From positions 1 through 45,821 of the forward strand of contig JAQGIF010000089.1 in assembly GCA_028291345.1 (NCBI GenBank): 45,821 bases of DNA, written 5' to 3'. This stretch comes from Rhodospirillales bacterium. GTDB taxonomy: Bacteria; Pseudomonadota; Alphaproteobacteria; BOG-932; Roseiterribacteraceae. This document shows, piece after piece, positions 1-8,255 of this stretch (position 1 is the first letter of the stretch; every line of letters starts with the position of its first letter). The position numbers and the translations under genes are program-made. The notes below the pieces were generated by a model. The model worked only from the letters and a program-made list of their open reading frames with translations, ran no database searches and was not told the DNA's origin.

Positions 1-25
1 GCTTGGTCTGATCGACGTCAACCAT
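1..25 (-). CDS. Possible start of a gene running off the left edge
   Basis: On the minus strand an ATG at position 25 opens a frame (MVDVDQTK) that leaves the window. A GAGG motif sits seven bases upstream, a good ribosome-binding distance. It would be the next gene after the Wzi-like gene in the same direction. Only eight residues are visible, so no function can be given. Confidence 0.3.
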
Positions 26-84
26 GCCTGAGCCTCGCTACAAGGCCGACATCGCCGGTGGCTCCCTCATCGAGCCTTGCGGTA

Positions 85-1551
85 TTATAACGCAACGCGT
101 AGCGCCATTTCGAATGAGGCCGTGAAACCCCGCTCCGGCCTGGGCTGATCATCCTGCAGGCGTGCCTCCAGATCGAGCTTAAGCCCGTGGAAGGGCAGGG
201 TGACGCGCGCGACGCCCATGTTCAGGACCACGGGCACCCGACTGACGATGTTGGCGCCCGCGGATTGTGAGGTTCCGATACCCGCATGATGCAGGCTCAG
301 CTCATAAAAACGACCATCGTTGTCGCTCCAGCTTGCTTGCAGCGACAGCAATCGCGAATCGTTGTCGAGGCTGAAGCCTAAGGTGCGGCCACGATAGCGC
401 ATGCCGTCTATATATTTATAGTCGGTATAGGAAAATCCGTAGATGTGGTGACTAAAACTGAAGATATTTACGCTAGCGATACTATTCGTGTATTCGACAG
501 TGAGGCGCAAGGGATTTGCCCCAGTGGGTAGAAACGCAGTGACGCCAAACAGATGACTGGTGCCTGAATGGGTGAACGGCGAGCTGTCTTCGTTCATCAG
601 CTGCATATAAAATTGCGCTGGCACACCCGCGATATCGTGGCTGTATTTGACGTCGATCAGCCCTTCGTCATTGGTCGGGCTGGGATTGGTGCTGGTGTTT
701 GTGAGATGGAAATAATCAACCAACGGCGAGCAAGGATGGCCCTGACCGCAGGTTTCCTGGGTGCGGGCAAGGCCGATCTCCAGGCCCGGCGCGGGGTTAA
801 AGGTAATGCGTAGCGCATCATATAGGGTGTTCTTCTGAAGGCGCGGCCCGTCGAGCAGGCCAAGGAAAAATTCCATCTGCCATGGCCCCAGCCAGCTCAG
901 CACGGGCCATGTCGACGCGGAGGTCTCAAGCCGCTCGATGCCGATCTGCGGCATCGGCCGGGTATTGTTAGACAGTGACAGGGCGGAGATCCATCCCGGC
1001 CCCCACCAGTGCGTGAGCCAGCCGGCATAGACCAGCGCATCGCCGAGCTTCGCCGCGACGTAGCTGTTGTCCGGCATCAGCTTGGTGCCACCCCTGTCGA
1101 ATGACTGGGTGAAGCCACCGAGCGAAAGCCGCGCCGCTATATCGCTGGAGCTGTAGGACAGCGACGCCTGGGATTGACCGTCGCCGCGGCCAAGGCTGTC
1201 AAAGCCATAAACGACACTGGGATTGTTGGTGATGTCGAGCGTCGTGGAAGCGGAAAATCCGGGTTGATTCTCCGCATTGGCCAGTCCGAGCACGCGCGCC
1301 GCTGCCGCCTGCACGTACTCGGGTTGCCCGACAAGAGAGGCTTCCGTTAGGTCGTGGGCAATGGAGGTCCAGGGCAACGGCCACGGAGTTGTAACGCCAT
1401 CAATCAGCCCGGCCGACGCCAGAAGCTCGATTTCCGCGCGCAGTTGATTGTCGCCAACCTCAGCCCAGGGTGCGGACTGTGCACGCATGGTGATCCCCAA
1501 TAGAATGAACAGCGCGCATCCCAGTTGCTGTCCGACATATCCCGTACGCAT
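85..1551 (-). CDS. Wzi-like capsule assembly outer-membrane protein
   Basis: The 488-residue product has a short hydrophobic signal peptide ending near QSA. The rest is rich in alternating aromatic/polar beta-strands typical of an outer-membrane barrel, finishing in a hydrophobic strand (RVAL). The overall pattern, including an early helical region and the WWGPGW segment, matches the capsule assembly Wzi family, which helps hold capsular polysaccharide on the outer surface. I start it at the ATG at 1551 because GGAG lies four to five bases upstream; a TTG 15 bases earlier is the alternative. It follows the dehydrogenase fusion by 22 bases on the same strand, so the two are probably cotranscribed. 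Family assignment is from memory of the fold pattern; its ligand is inferred from the surrounding polysaccharide genes. Confidence 0.75.
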   Translation of the reverse strand: MRTGYVGQQLGCALFILLGITMRAQSAPWAEVGDNQLRAEIELLASAGLIDGVTTPWPLPWTSIAHDLTEASLVGQPEYVQAAAARVLGLANAENQPGFSASTTLDITNNPSVVYGFDSLGRGDGQSQASLSYSSSDIAARLSLGGFTQSFDRGGTKLMPDNSYVAAKLGDALVYAGWLTHWWGPGWISALSLSNNTRPMPQIGIERLETSASTWPVLSWLGPWQMEFFLGLLDGPRLQKNTLYDALRITFNPAPGLEIGLARTQETCGQGHPCSPLVDYFHLTNTSTNPSPTNDEGLIDVKYSHDIAGVPAQFYMQLMNEDSSPFTHSGTSHLFGVTAFLPTGANPLRLTVEYTNSIASVNIFSFSHHIYGFSYTDYKYIDGMRYRGRTLGFSLDNDSRLLSLQASWSDNDGRFYELSLHHAGIGTSQSAGANIVSRVPVVLNMGVARVTLPFHGLKLDLEARLQDDQPRPERGFTASFEMALRVAL

Positions 1552-1573
1552 CGTGCTCCGATCCAACTGATTG

Positions 1574-3682
1574 CTATGTCATGTTGCGCAAGAGTTCGGG
1601 TGCAATGGCATCGATCCGGCCGCCTGCAAGAAAATCGGCGACTTTGCGCACGACCTCCTCGACTGCTGCGGCGTGCATGTCGGACGATCCGCCAGCGATG
1701 TGTGAGGTCAAGAACACGTTCGGCAAGCGCCGTAGCGGATGTGAGGCCGGCAGCGGCTCCTGTTCATAAGTATCCAGGCAAGCGAAGATGTCCCCTTGCC
1801 GTAGGCGCGTCAGCAATGCCTCAGAGTCTATCAGGGCGCCGCGCGCGATATTGATGAGCACGGCACCCGGCCGGAGCCTGGCAAGCTCGGCAGTGCCCAG
1901 GGCATGCCGTGTGCGGTCGGTGAGACCGCGATGGAGGGAGACGATATCTGCCGCCAAGACCTCGTCCAGCGAGGCCCGGATGGCGCCTGCGCGCTGGATG
2001 TCGTCGTCGGCCGCATGCTCGGAATAGACGATGACGCCGACGGCGCAGGCGCAAAGACGCTGGGCAAACGCCCGCGCGTTCGCGCCCCAGCCAATGAGGC
2101 CCACAGTGGCGCCGCCGAGGTCGCGCGCCGCAGGAGGCAGCGCGCCGGTTGCTGGGTTCAGCAACCGTTTGGCGCCGATGATGAAGGGCGTGAGACCGAT
2201 ACGCTCTAGAGACGGACGCAGCCGCCTGCCAGTGGTGCGCAGGGCGCCGTGGATGCCGGATGGACGCGGCGTCACGCCCCAACCGCCGGAGCGCATGATC
2301 TCATGGGAAATAAAGGCGCGACGGCGGCCCAGAATGGCGAGCCCGAGCGCAAATTCGGCCACACTGCTGGCATAAGCCGCGCTGGCATTGATAAGCTTTA
2401 TTCCCCGCGCGAGCAGGATGTCCGGTTCATAGCGCGCGACGGAAAGACCGGCGATGCCGACGATCGTCAGCTGGGGCAGCTTGTTCAGCATCTCGGCTGT
2501 CAGGGGCGGAGCACCGCGGCCGAGCAGCGCCGCGACGACGTCGGTGCGCTTTGCGGCCGATGTCGCGATATCTGCATACGAAACCAAACGATAGTGCGGC
2601 AGCAAGCGCGCCAGCGCCGGCTGCAGCGTCATCGCTTCTGCCACCAGGATGGACCCGCCGCGCGGGGGCGGAGCCTCAACAGGTGTAGCAGGCGCAGGCG
2701 CGCGCTCGCGGGGCAACGCTACGCGTCCGACAAAGCCGCTTTCGATCAATTCGCACAGAAACAGCGACGGCGCGATGTTTGCCAGGCTGTGCGGCGGGTC
2801 CGAGCCATTCCTGACGGCTTCCAGAAAGGCCGTATGCTCGGCGACAAAGCTGTCATCGCCCGGGGGATAGGGGGTTCTGTTCTTCACGGCCGCGCCGCGC
2901 TCCACGACAAGGGCGGATTCTGTAACCGTGCAGGTCTCGCTGGGAGCATGAAGGACATACTCTTCGCGGCGGCTGCCTGCATTGTTGTTACAGAGGAAAA
3001 CGCCTTGGCTGCCGTTGTGCCAACGCATGATGGCGGAGAAGGTGCCCGATTGTCCCGGCACAGCGTCGCCAGCAAACGCAGTCATTTGCTCGGGCAACCC
3101 GCCCATCAGGAAGACAAGGGCGTCCAGCGCATGGATACCGTTCGCGCTCAGCCAGCTTCGCGCGCCGAACTGCGGCTTCTGACCCAGCATCGGCTTGTGG
3201 AACACGGCTTCGGCATAGCGCCAGCCGGCAAGGCCCGCCCTTGCACGCGCCGCCGCCAATGAGCGGTAGAAGCGCCGGTTGTGCCCGCCAACCGCGATCA
3301 GGCCCCGCTCCCCAGCGCAGCCGGCAAGGCGTTGCGCACAGGCAAAGGATGGCGCGACTGGCTTCTCCACGAACAGATGTTTGCCGTGCGACAGCGCCAA
3401 CATCCCATATTCGTAATTAAGCTGGGCGCTCGCAAAGATATAGACGACATCGATATCGCCGCGCGCAATCGCCCCGACGGCGTCGCCGCAGTCCTCCTTG
3501 AAGCCGAATTTCTTGCGAGCCGTTGCCGCGCGCGCGTGATCCAGGTCGCAGACGAGTGTCAGCTCCAGCGCGCCTGCTGCGCAAAGCTTGGCCAGGATCG
3601 GCAAATGCATGAAATCAGCCATCGGCCCGGCGCCGATGACCAGGGCGCGCGGCGGATACAGGGCGGATTTTGGCGATGGCAT
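1574..3682 (-). CDS. Fused Gfo/Idh/MocA oxidoreductase and D-2-hydroxyacid dehydrogenase
   Basis: This 702-residue protein joins two NAD(P)-dependent dehydrogenases. Residues about 10-325 are a Gfo/Idh/MocA domain: a nucleotide-binding start (VIGAGPMADF), the EKP motif at 106-108 and a conserved His184 in NGIHALD. Residues about 340-700 are a D-isomer-specific 2-hydroxyacid dehydrogenase with the catalytic Arg614 (IARGALI), Glu642 (EQEPLP) and His661 (TSHIAG) all present. Its Rossmann glycine motif reads GWGANA, with the last Gly replaced by Ala. The stretch 465-525 before that motif is longer than usual. A Pro/Ala-rich linker (about 326-342) separates the halves. It probably makes an unusual nucleotide sugar for the polysaccharide. 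The second half could recycle the cofactor by reducing a 2-oxoacid, as the WlbA-type sugar dehydrogenases do by themselves; that is inference. Confidence 0.85.
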   Translation of the reverse strand: MPSPKSALYPPRALVIGAGPMADFMHLPILAKLCAAGALELTLVCDLDHARAATARKKFGFKEDCGDAVGAIARGDIDVVYIFASAQLNYEYGMLALSHGKHLFVEKPVAPSFACAQRLAGCAGERGLIAVGGHNRRFYRSLAAARARAGLAGWRYAEAVFHKPMLGQKPQFGARSWLSANGIHALDALVFLMGGLPEQMTAFAGDAVPGQSGTFSAIMRWHNGSQGVFLCNNNAGSRREEYVLHAPSETCTVTESALVVERGAAVKNRTPYPPGDDSFVAEHTAFLEAVRNGSDPPHSLANIAPSLFLCELIESGFVGRVALPRERAPAPATPVEAPPPRGGSILVAEAMTLQPALARLLPHYRLVSYADIATSAAKRTDVVAALLGRGAPPLTAEMLNKLPQLTIVGIAGLSVARYEPDILLARGIKLINASAAYASSVAEFALGLAILGRRRAFISHEIMRSGGWGVTPRPSGIHGALRTTGRRLRPSLERIGLTPFIIGAKRLLNPATGALPPAARDLGGATVGLIGWGANARAFAQRLCACAVGVIVYSEHAADDDIQRAGAIRASLDEVLAADIVSLHRGLTDRTRHALGTAELARLRPGAVLINIARGALIDSEALLTRLRQGDIFACLDTYEQEPLPASHPLRRLPNVFLTSHIAGGSSDMHAAAVEEVVRKVADFLAGGRIDAIAPELLRNMT

Positions 3683-3819
3683 CTCGCCGAGTTAGACGGA
3701 AACGGCAGGCGGAAAATTCCCAAGTCCGGCGAATATTTAATTGCGGTGATCCTGCCCAGCTTGTGCAAGAATTCCGAGGCGCAACCGATTGGCTGCACTA
3801 TCGATGGGCAGAGTTGGCC
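3683..3819. promoter_or_regulatory. Divergent intergenic region, likely two promoters
   Basis: These 137 bases separate the minus-strand dehydrogenase fusion from the plus-strand ABC exporter and include a locally AT-rich patch (around 3730-3745). I could not pick convincing -35/-10 boxes, so the promoter call rests on the divergent layout. Confidence 0.4.
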
Positions 3820-5718
3820 ATGGATTACCGATTGCATCGGCGCGGCGGACCAGTCTGGCACGGCCCGGCCGCAGCCGGTCTCGCGAGATCGGCGCTGGAA
3901 TTCTTTCTCGACTTCTGTGCCTTCGCGCGCGGGGAGGGGATCAAGGTCGCCATCCTTGTCGCGCTTGGAGCGATTCTGGAGGGCGTGGGCCTTGTGCTTC
4001 TCGTACCCATGCTCAGCGTCGTGGTCGGGGGGCATGACGGGTGGGACCGGATAGTGGTGCGCGCCGCCCGGGCGTTCGGCCACTGGGCGATCGCGAGCCG
4101 TATTGAAGAACTCACACTGCTACTTGCGTGCTTTGCCGTTTTGGTCCTGCTCCGGGCTGTTGTGCTTTGGCATCGCGACGTGATGCTGGCGCGGCTGCGC
4201 ATCGGCTTTGTCGAACAACAGCGCACGCGGCTTGTCGCGCGGCTTGTCGGGGCGCCCTGGACACAGCTTTCCGGAATGCAACATTCGAGGATCAATCACC
4301 TGCTCAGCAGCGATATCGTTCTCACGGGAGCCTGTGCCCATTTCATGCTGCAGGGCATCGTCTCGTTTTGCATGCTCGCGATGCAATGGTTTCTCGCATT
4401 TCTGTTTTCGCCCCTTCTGGCGGCGGTCACCGGCATCCTGCTGATCGGCGCAGGCGTTGCGCTTATCCCGCATCTTACGAAGTCGCGGGCGTTGGGAAAG
4501 GACGTGGCGGAGGCGAACCTGCACCTGGCGACTAGCGGCTCGCAGTTTCTTGGGGGATTGAAGCTTGCGATGAGCCAGAATCTCCAATATCGCTTCGCTG
4601 AGGAGTTCAACGACACGCTCGGCAAGCTCATGCTACGCCAGGTGGCGTTCGTGCGGGAGCAGAGCAGGGCTCAACTGGCCTTCGCCACGATGTCGTCGCT
4701 TGCCGGAGCGGCCGCGATCTTTTTCGGAATTTGGCTCCTAGGCACGCCGCCGTCGGTGCTGATCGTTTTTGTGCTGGTGTTGGCCCGGATCAGCGCTCCC
4801 GCTGCACAGCTGCAGCAGGGCGTGCAGCAAGTTGCCAATTTTCTGCCTTCCTACGAGAAGATCAGGTCGTTGGAAGCCGAACTTCAATCGGAAGCTATCG
4901 CCGATATTCCCGCGTGCGACCTGCCTCGATCTGGGACGGTCCGGTTCTGTAATGTCTCCTTTTGCCACCCGGGTGGCCGCAAGGGTGTTTTTGATGTTGA
5001 TCTCGCGATCGAGCCGGGCAGCTTTATCGGCGTGATGGGGGCCTCGGGCGCCGGAAAAACAACATTCGCCGATCTACTTGTCGGCCTCATCGCGCCGCAC
5101 GGCGGGACAATTTCGGTGGGTGGCGAGGTTATGACGGACGAATTGCGCCGTCATTGGCGCTCGACCATAGCCTATTCGCCGCAAGAGGCCTTCCTCTTCC
5201 ACGATAGCATCAGAAACAATTTGCTTTGGGCCAATCCCGCGGCGCAGGAGGACGACATCCAGGCCGCCCTGCGGGTGGCGGGGGCAGATGCGTTCGTGTC
5301 GCGACTGGAACAGGGGCTGGATACGATTGTGGGCGAAAAAGGCATGCTTCTGGCGGGAGGCGAGCGTCAGCGTCTGACCCTTGCGCGGGCGTTGCTGCGC
5401 AAGCCGCCGTTGCTTGTGCTCGACGAAACCACCAACGCCATCGATATTCCAAGCGAACGCGCGGTGCTTGCGGAACTCGTTGTCCTCACATGGCGGCCGA
5501 GCGTCGTTCTCATCGCTCACAGGATGGAGAGCTTGGCACTGTGCGACCGAATCGTAGAATTTGCCGACGGTCGAATTGTTTCTGATCGCTCGCTGTCTCA
5601 GGGAGAACCCTTGAGAGCAAATCGCGACCAATCACCCGAGGCGGATCGCAATAGCGCGCAGCGGTTCACGCGATCGGCGGTGGGTCCCGGTGTGGCGGGA
5701 TCAGGTGCCGGCACATAG
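3820..5718 (+). CDS. ABC exporter, fused membrane and ATPase domains
   Basis: The 632-residue product is a half-transporter of the MsbA/PglK/type-1-secretion kind. An N-terminal membrane domain (about residues 30-300, several hydrophobic helices) precedes a nucleotide-binding domain with Walker A GASGAGKTT (about 407-415), signature LAGGERQR (about 511), Walker B LLVLDETTNAID (about 531) and the switch His in AHRM (about 566). The signature is LAGGE rather than LSGGQ, which is common. The frame is open 50 codons further upstream into the divergent gene; I choose the ATG at 3820 because it leaves a promoter gap. Its 3' end overlaps the convergent gene by 18 bases. Among polysaccharide genes it may flip a lipid-linked glycan or export a lipid; the substrate is unknown, and a separate Wzx flippase is also present. 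Confidence 0.85.
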   Translation: MDYRLHRRGGPVWHGPAAAGLARSALEFFLDFCAFARGEGIKVAILVALGAILEGVGLVLLVPMLSVVVGGHDGWDRIVVRAARAFGHWAIASRIEELTLLLACFAVLVLLRAVVLWHRDVMLARLRIGFVEQQRTRLVARLVGAPWTQLSGMQHSRINHLLSSDIVLTGACAHFMLQGIVSFCMLAMQWFLAFLFSPLLAAVTGILLIGAGVALIPHLTKSRALGKDVAEANLHLATSGSQFLGGLKLAMSQNLQYRFAEEFNDTLGKLMLRQVAFVREQSRAQLAFATMSSLAGAAAIFFGIWLLGTPPSVLIVFVLVLARISAPAAQLQQGVQQVANFLPSYEKIRSLEAELQSEAIADIPACDLPRSGTVRFCNVSFCHPGGRKGVFDVDLAIEPGSFIGVMGASGAGKTTFADLLVGLIAPHGGTISVGGEVMTDELRRHWRSTIAYSPQEAFLFHDSIRNNLLWANPAAQEDDIQAALRVAGADAFVSRLEQGLDTIVGEKGMLLAGGERQRLTLARALLRKPPLLVLDETTNAIDIPSERAVLAELVVLTWRPSVVLIAHRMESLALCDRIVEFADGRIVSDRSLSQGEPLRANRDQSPEADRNSAQRFTRSAVGPGVAGSGAGT

Positions 5719-7212
5719 GCGCGCATAATCGTTTGCCATGCCGCTTAGCCGGATCAATGTCGCGCTCACGTCCGGCTGACGGCGCGCGGGAGGCCGCGAC
5801 GGAATTCGGGGAAGCGCCGCAATCGCCGCCTGTATCTTGCTGATATCGTCGGCGATGCGTGCGTGGCCGGATTCAATCAGATAGCCGAATGAGCCGCGCG
5901 CATCGCTACTCAGGAAAATCGCCGGAATGCCTAAGGGCGTGGCTTCGGCCGCCACACCCGAGGAGATCGAGACTACAACGGTCATGTGCCGTAGCAGCGC
6001 AGGCAGGGGCAGAGACGATGCTTCCTCTATGCGGATATTCGGCCCGCGCAGCGAGAGGAGCTTGGCGTAGAGGATATCCTCTTGGGGCCGCGCAGCAGGG
6101 TGCCGCCGGATCCACCATCGCCAGTTCGGCGGCGCCGCGGCGATCTCGTCGGCAAGGGCGTTCAAGACACGGCCTTGCCCGCCGATGGTTTGGAGCGCGA
6201 CGAGAATCTCCCGCTCAAAGGCTTCGCCGCCGCCCACCTGTCGGAACTTGGCGTCCCAGTGCAGCGTTCGCGGGTCTGCGTCGTCGAGGAATGGGGCGAG
6301 CCGCGTATGTCCGCCATAGAGGCCTCGATGCCAGGGGCCGCCTGTCCACGATGCGATCTGCGCGGTGTCGGCCTCGTTCCAGTTCCAGAATATCGCGGGC
6401 AGCAGGCCATATCCGCGCTCCGGGATGGCACTCCAGCAATAGGCCTTGTGCCGGCCGCCTTGCGGGCAATGCTGCAGGTCTACGGAAAGAATACCCTGTC
6501 GCCGGCAGGCGAGCAGGAAAGCCGGCCCCAGCCCGGCATACCAGGTGACGGTGAAGGCGAGGCGCGGTTTTACGGTCCTGAGAATGCGCTCGAAGACGTG
6601 CGCGGTCGCCCGAACCGTTGCTGCACGCCGTGCAAGTTTCTCCGGCGATAGCGACGGTGCGCAAACGTCTTGCCGCTGAAGAAATTGCGCAAGCGCGGCG
6701 CAGTTGGGTAGCGATAAGGGCTCAAGAAAGAACGGCGCCAGCACATGTCCTGCTGCCTCGACACTATTCGCGGCGAAGGTCGGACGGCGCCAAGGCACGC
6801 GGCGCATGTCTCCCGCCTGCATGAGAAAGCTTCCGATGCCCTCTGCCTCCAGCGCGGCAATCAGCGGCTCACAATAACGATCTTCCCACGCATCGTCGAT
6901 CCGGTCGAGGGAAACGCCGTCTCCCAGAAAGATGGCTTTGGCGGGCCGCGGTCGCAGGAGGTGACGGCGCATATCATAGCGTTGTTTCCAAATGTTCGAG
7001 ACGGGCCGGTATATCTGTTCCAGCACGCGCAACGGCCGCGGCAGCCTGCCGGCGTTCGGATCGCCGATAGTCTGGCCGTACATGTCGAGGTAAAGATCCA
7101 TTCGTGCAAGCGGCCAAATATCCACGTCACCGCTCTTCCATTCGGACACGGGAAAGCGGCGCTCGATCTCCTCGACAAGTGCCAGGTACTGTTGGTGAAA
7201 CGAGGCGGACAT
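5701..7212 (-). CDS. Putative GT-B-fold glycosyltransferase (capsule type)
   Basis: This protein of about 503 residues shows two features of GT-B capsule enzymes. One is a central LQHCPQGG..H..Y segment, resembling the QHG motif of capsule and teichoic-acid type transferases. The other is a C-terminal SISSGVAAEATPLGIPAIFL stretch resembling their donor-binding loop. The N-terminus (EWKSGDVDIWPLARMDLY) looks like that of uncharacterised polysaccharide enzymes. I start it at the ATG at 7212, because longer versions run into the upstream gene that ends at 7226, and 13 bases of spacing fit an operon. Gene order suggests it works with the nucleotidyltransferase upstream. No signal peptide or membrane helix is seen, so it should be cytoplasmic or membrane-peripheral. 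Donor and acceptor are unknown. Confidence 0.55.
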   Translation of the reverse strand: MSASFHQQYLALVEEIERRFPVSEWKSGDVDIWPLARMDLYLDMYGQTIGDPNAGRLPRPLRVLEQIYRPVSNIWKQRYDMRRHLLRPRPAKAIFLGDGVSLDRIDDAWEDRYCEPLIAALEAEGIGSFLMQAGDMRRVPWRRPTFAANSVEAAGHVLAPFFLEPLSLPNCAALAQFLQRQDVCAPSLSPEKLARRAATVRATAHVFERILRTVKPRLAFTVTWYAGLGPAFLLACRRQGILSVDLQHCPQGGRHKAYCWSAIPERGYGLLPAIFWNWNEADTAQIASWTGGPWHRGLYGGHTRLAPFLDDADPRTLHWDAKFRQVGGGEAFEREILVALQTIGGQGRVLNALADEIAAAPPNWRWWIRRHPAARPQEDILYAKLLSLRGPNIRIEEASSLPLPALLRHMTVVVSISSGVAAEATPLGIPAIFLSSDARGSFGYLIESGHARIADDISKIQAAIAALPRIPSRPPARRQPDVSATLIRLSGMANDYARLCAGT

Positions 7213-7225
7213 CTGAAACACGCCC

Positions 7226-8128
7226 TCATTCGGAAGCGATTGCGTCCACGCGGTCCCGCCATGCCTTCTCGATCTTGAGGCGCATTTCGTCCCACATGCT
7301 GTGAGATTCGCGGGTCGAGCGCGTCCATGCGCCTTTGAGATGGTCGGTGTCATTGAAACGGTGAATCTTCCGGCTCGCCTCGAAATTCTCGATGGCTTGG
7401 CCGGCGGCGGAATCGAGAAGCCATTCGCCGCACCGCTTTAGGCCGGGGGAAAGTGGTTCGCAGGCGATGTCTCTGGACGGTGGACCGGCGGCATTGGGAA
7501 GCCATTCCTCGGTCCAAGCGTTGGCGCGACGCACGGCTTCGTATTCCACCAGACCGAACAGAGGAATCATCTGGCTCAGCTCCTGCGCATCATAGAGCGA
7601 TTTGCGCGGGAGCCGCAGCGCTGCGGCAGAGAGAAACGTGTTCGGGCAGAAGAGGCCCTTGCCCAGCTTGTCGTCAAGCCGCGCCAGCACCCGGCAAAGC
7701 GCACGGGTCCGCCACATGGTGCCTGCGTCTGTTATCAGCAGAAAATCGATGTCGCCGCCGGGAGCAAAATTACCGGCCGCGAGCGATCCGGTCATCGCCA
7801 CCATTCGCACGTTGGGAAGAGTGGCCAGGAAGCGTCCGAGCAACCGAGCGGTCTTCCACTGACGCTGCGAGAGGTCTTGGCGTACTCGTCGAACTTCAAA
7901 AAGAGCGCTTCGTCCGCGGAGCGCGAAATATTCGCCGTCGCATTCAAGATAGCGCTCAATCAGCATGCCGGAGGAGACCGCTTGGAGAATATCGGTTGGC
8001 CCACACCGCATACCATGCAGATAGCGGTGAGTTTCCAGGAGCGTAACCGGAAAATCGAATACATCGAAGTAAGCGATTGTCGAACAGATCGCACACTCCA
8101 GAGTATTCAACCGTGCGGTGGCGCGCAT
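7226..8128 (-). CDS. Nucleotidyltransferase-fold protein (pol-beta type)
   Basis: The product is about 300 residues long. It carries a pol-beta/MNT-type nucleotidyltransferase motif, TGSLAAGNFAPGGDIDFLLI: the GS signature followed by the metal-binding D-x-D pair. The N-terminal 90 residues look like a winged-helix region (AYFDVFDFPVTLLE...). The C-terminal third is helical and basic. I place the start at the ATG at 8128 (MRATARLNT). An ATG 69 bases upstream (8197) would eat into the divergent promoter region. It lies 13 bases upstream of the GT-B-like gene on the same strand, so it is probably cotranscribed with it. The role in polysaccharide assembly is unknown. Members of this fold transfer a nucleotide to small molecules, proteins or RNA. 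Confidence 0.6.
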   Translation of the reverse strand: MRATARLNTLECAICSTIAYFDVFDFPVTLLETHRYLHGMRCGPTDILQAVSSGMLIERYLECDGEYFALRGRSALFEVRRVRQDLSQRQWKTARLLGRFLATLPNVRMVAMTGSLAAGNFAPGGDIDFLLITDAGTMWRTRALCRVLARLDDKLGKGLFCPNTFLSAAALRLPRKSLYDAQELSQMIPLFGLVEYEAVRRANAWTEEWLPNAAGPPSRDIACEPLSPGLKRCGEWLLDSAAGQAIENFEASRKIHRFNDTDHLKGAWTRSTRESHSMWDEMRLKIEKAWRDRVDAIASE

Positions 8129-8255
8129 ACGCCCTCCTGCGGACTTGTCCCTAAAGACAGTATGTCCGACTTCTTTATTGAGAGAAGAGAAGTGCATTGC
8201 TTCGTATCGCGCCTCCGGCTACATTATCTACATTCCATTACTGAGGTGGCGGACC
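8129..8255. promoter_or_regulatory. Divergent intergenic region
   Basis: This 127-base gap lies between the minus-strand nucleotidyltransferase and the plus-strand radical SAM gene. The radical SAM start at 8256 has a clear GAGGTGG ribosome-binding site at about 8243-8249. Promoters for both directions are expected here from layout; no boxes are certain. Confidence 0.4.

Noticed and set aside
2249-3262. Open frame of about 340 codons antisense to the dehydrogenase fusion
   Set aside because: Arg/Gln-rich composition and no motif. It is a shadow of the fused dehydrogenase, whose Rossmann and catalytic motifs are clear.
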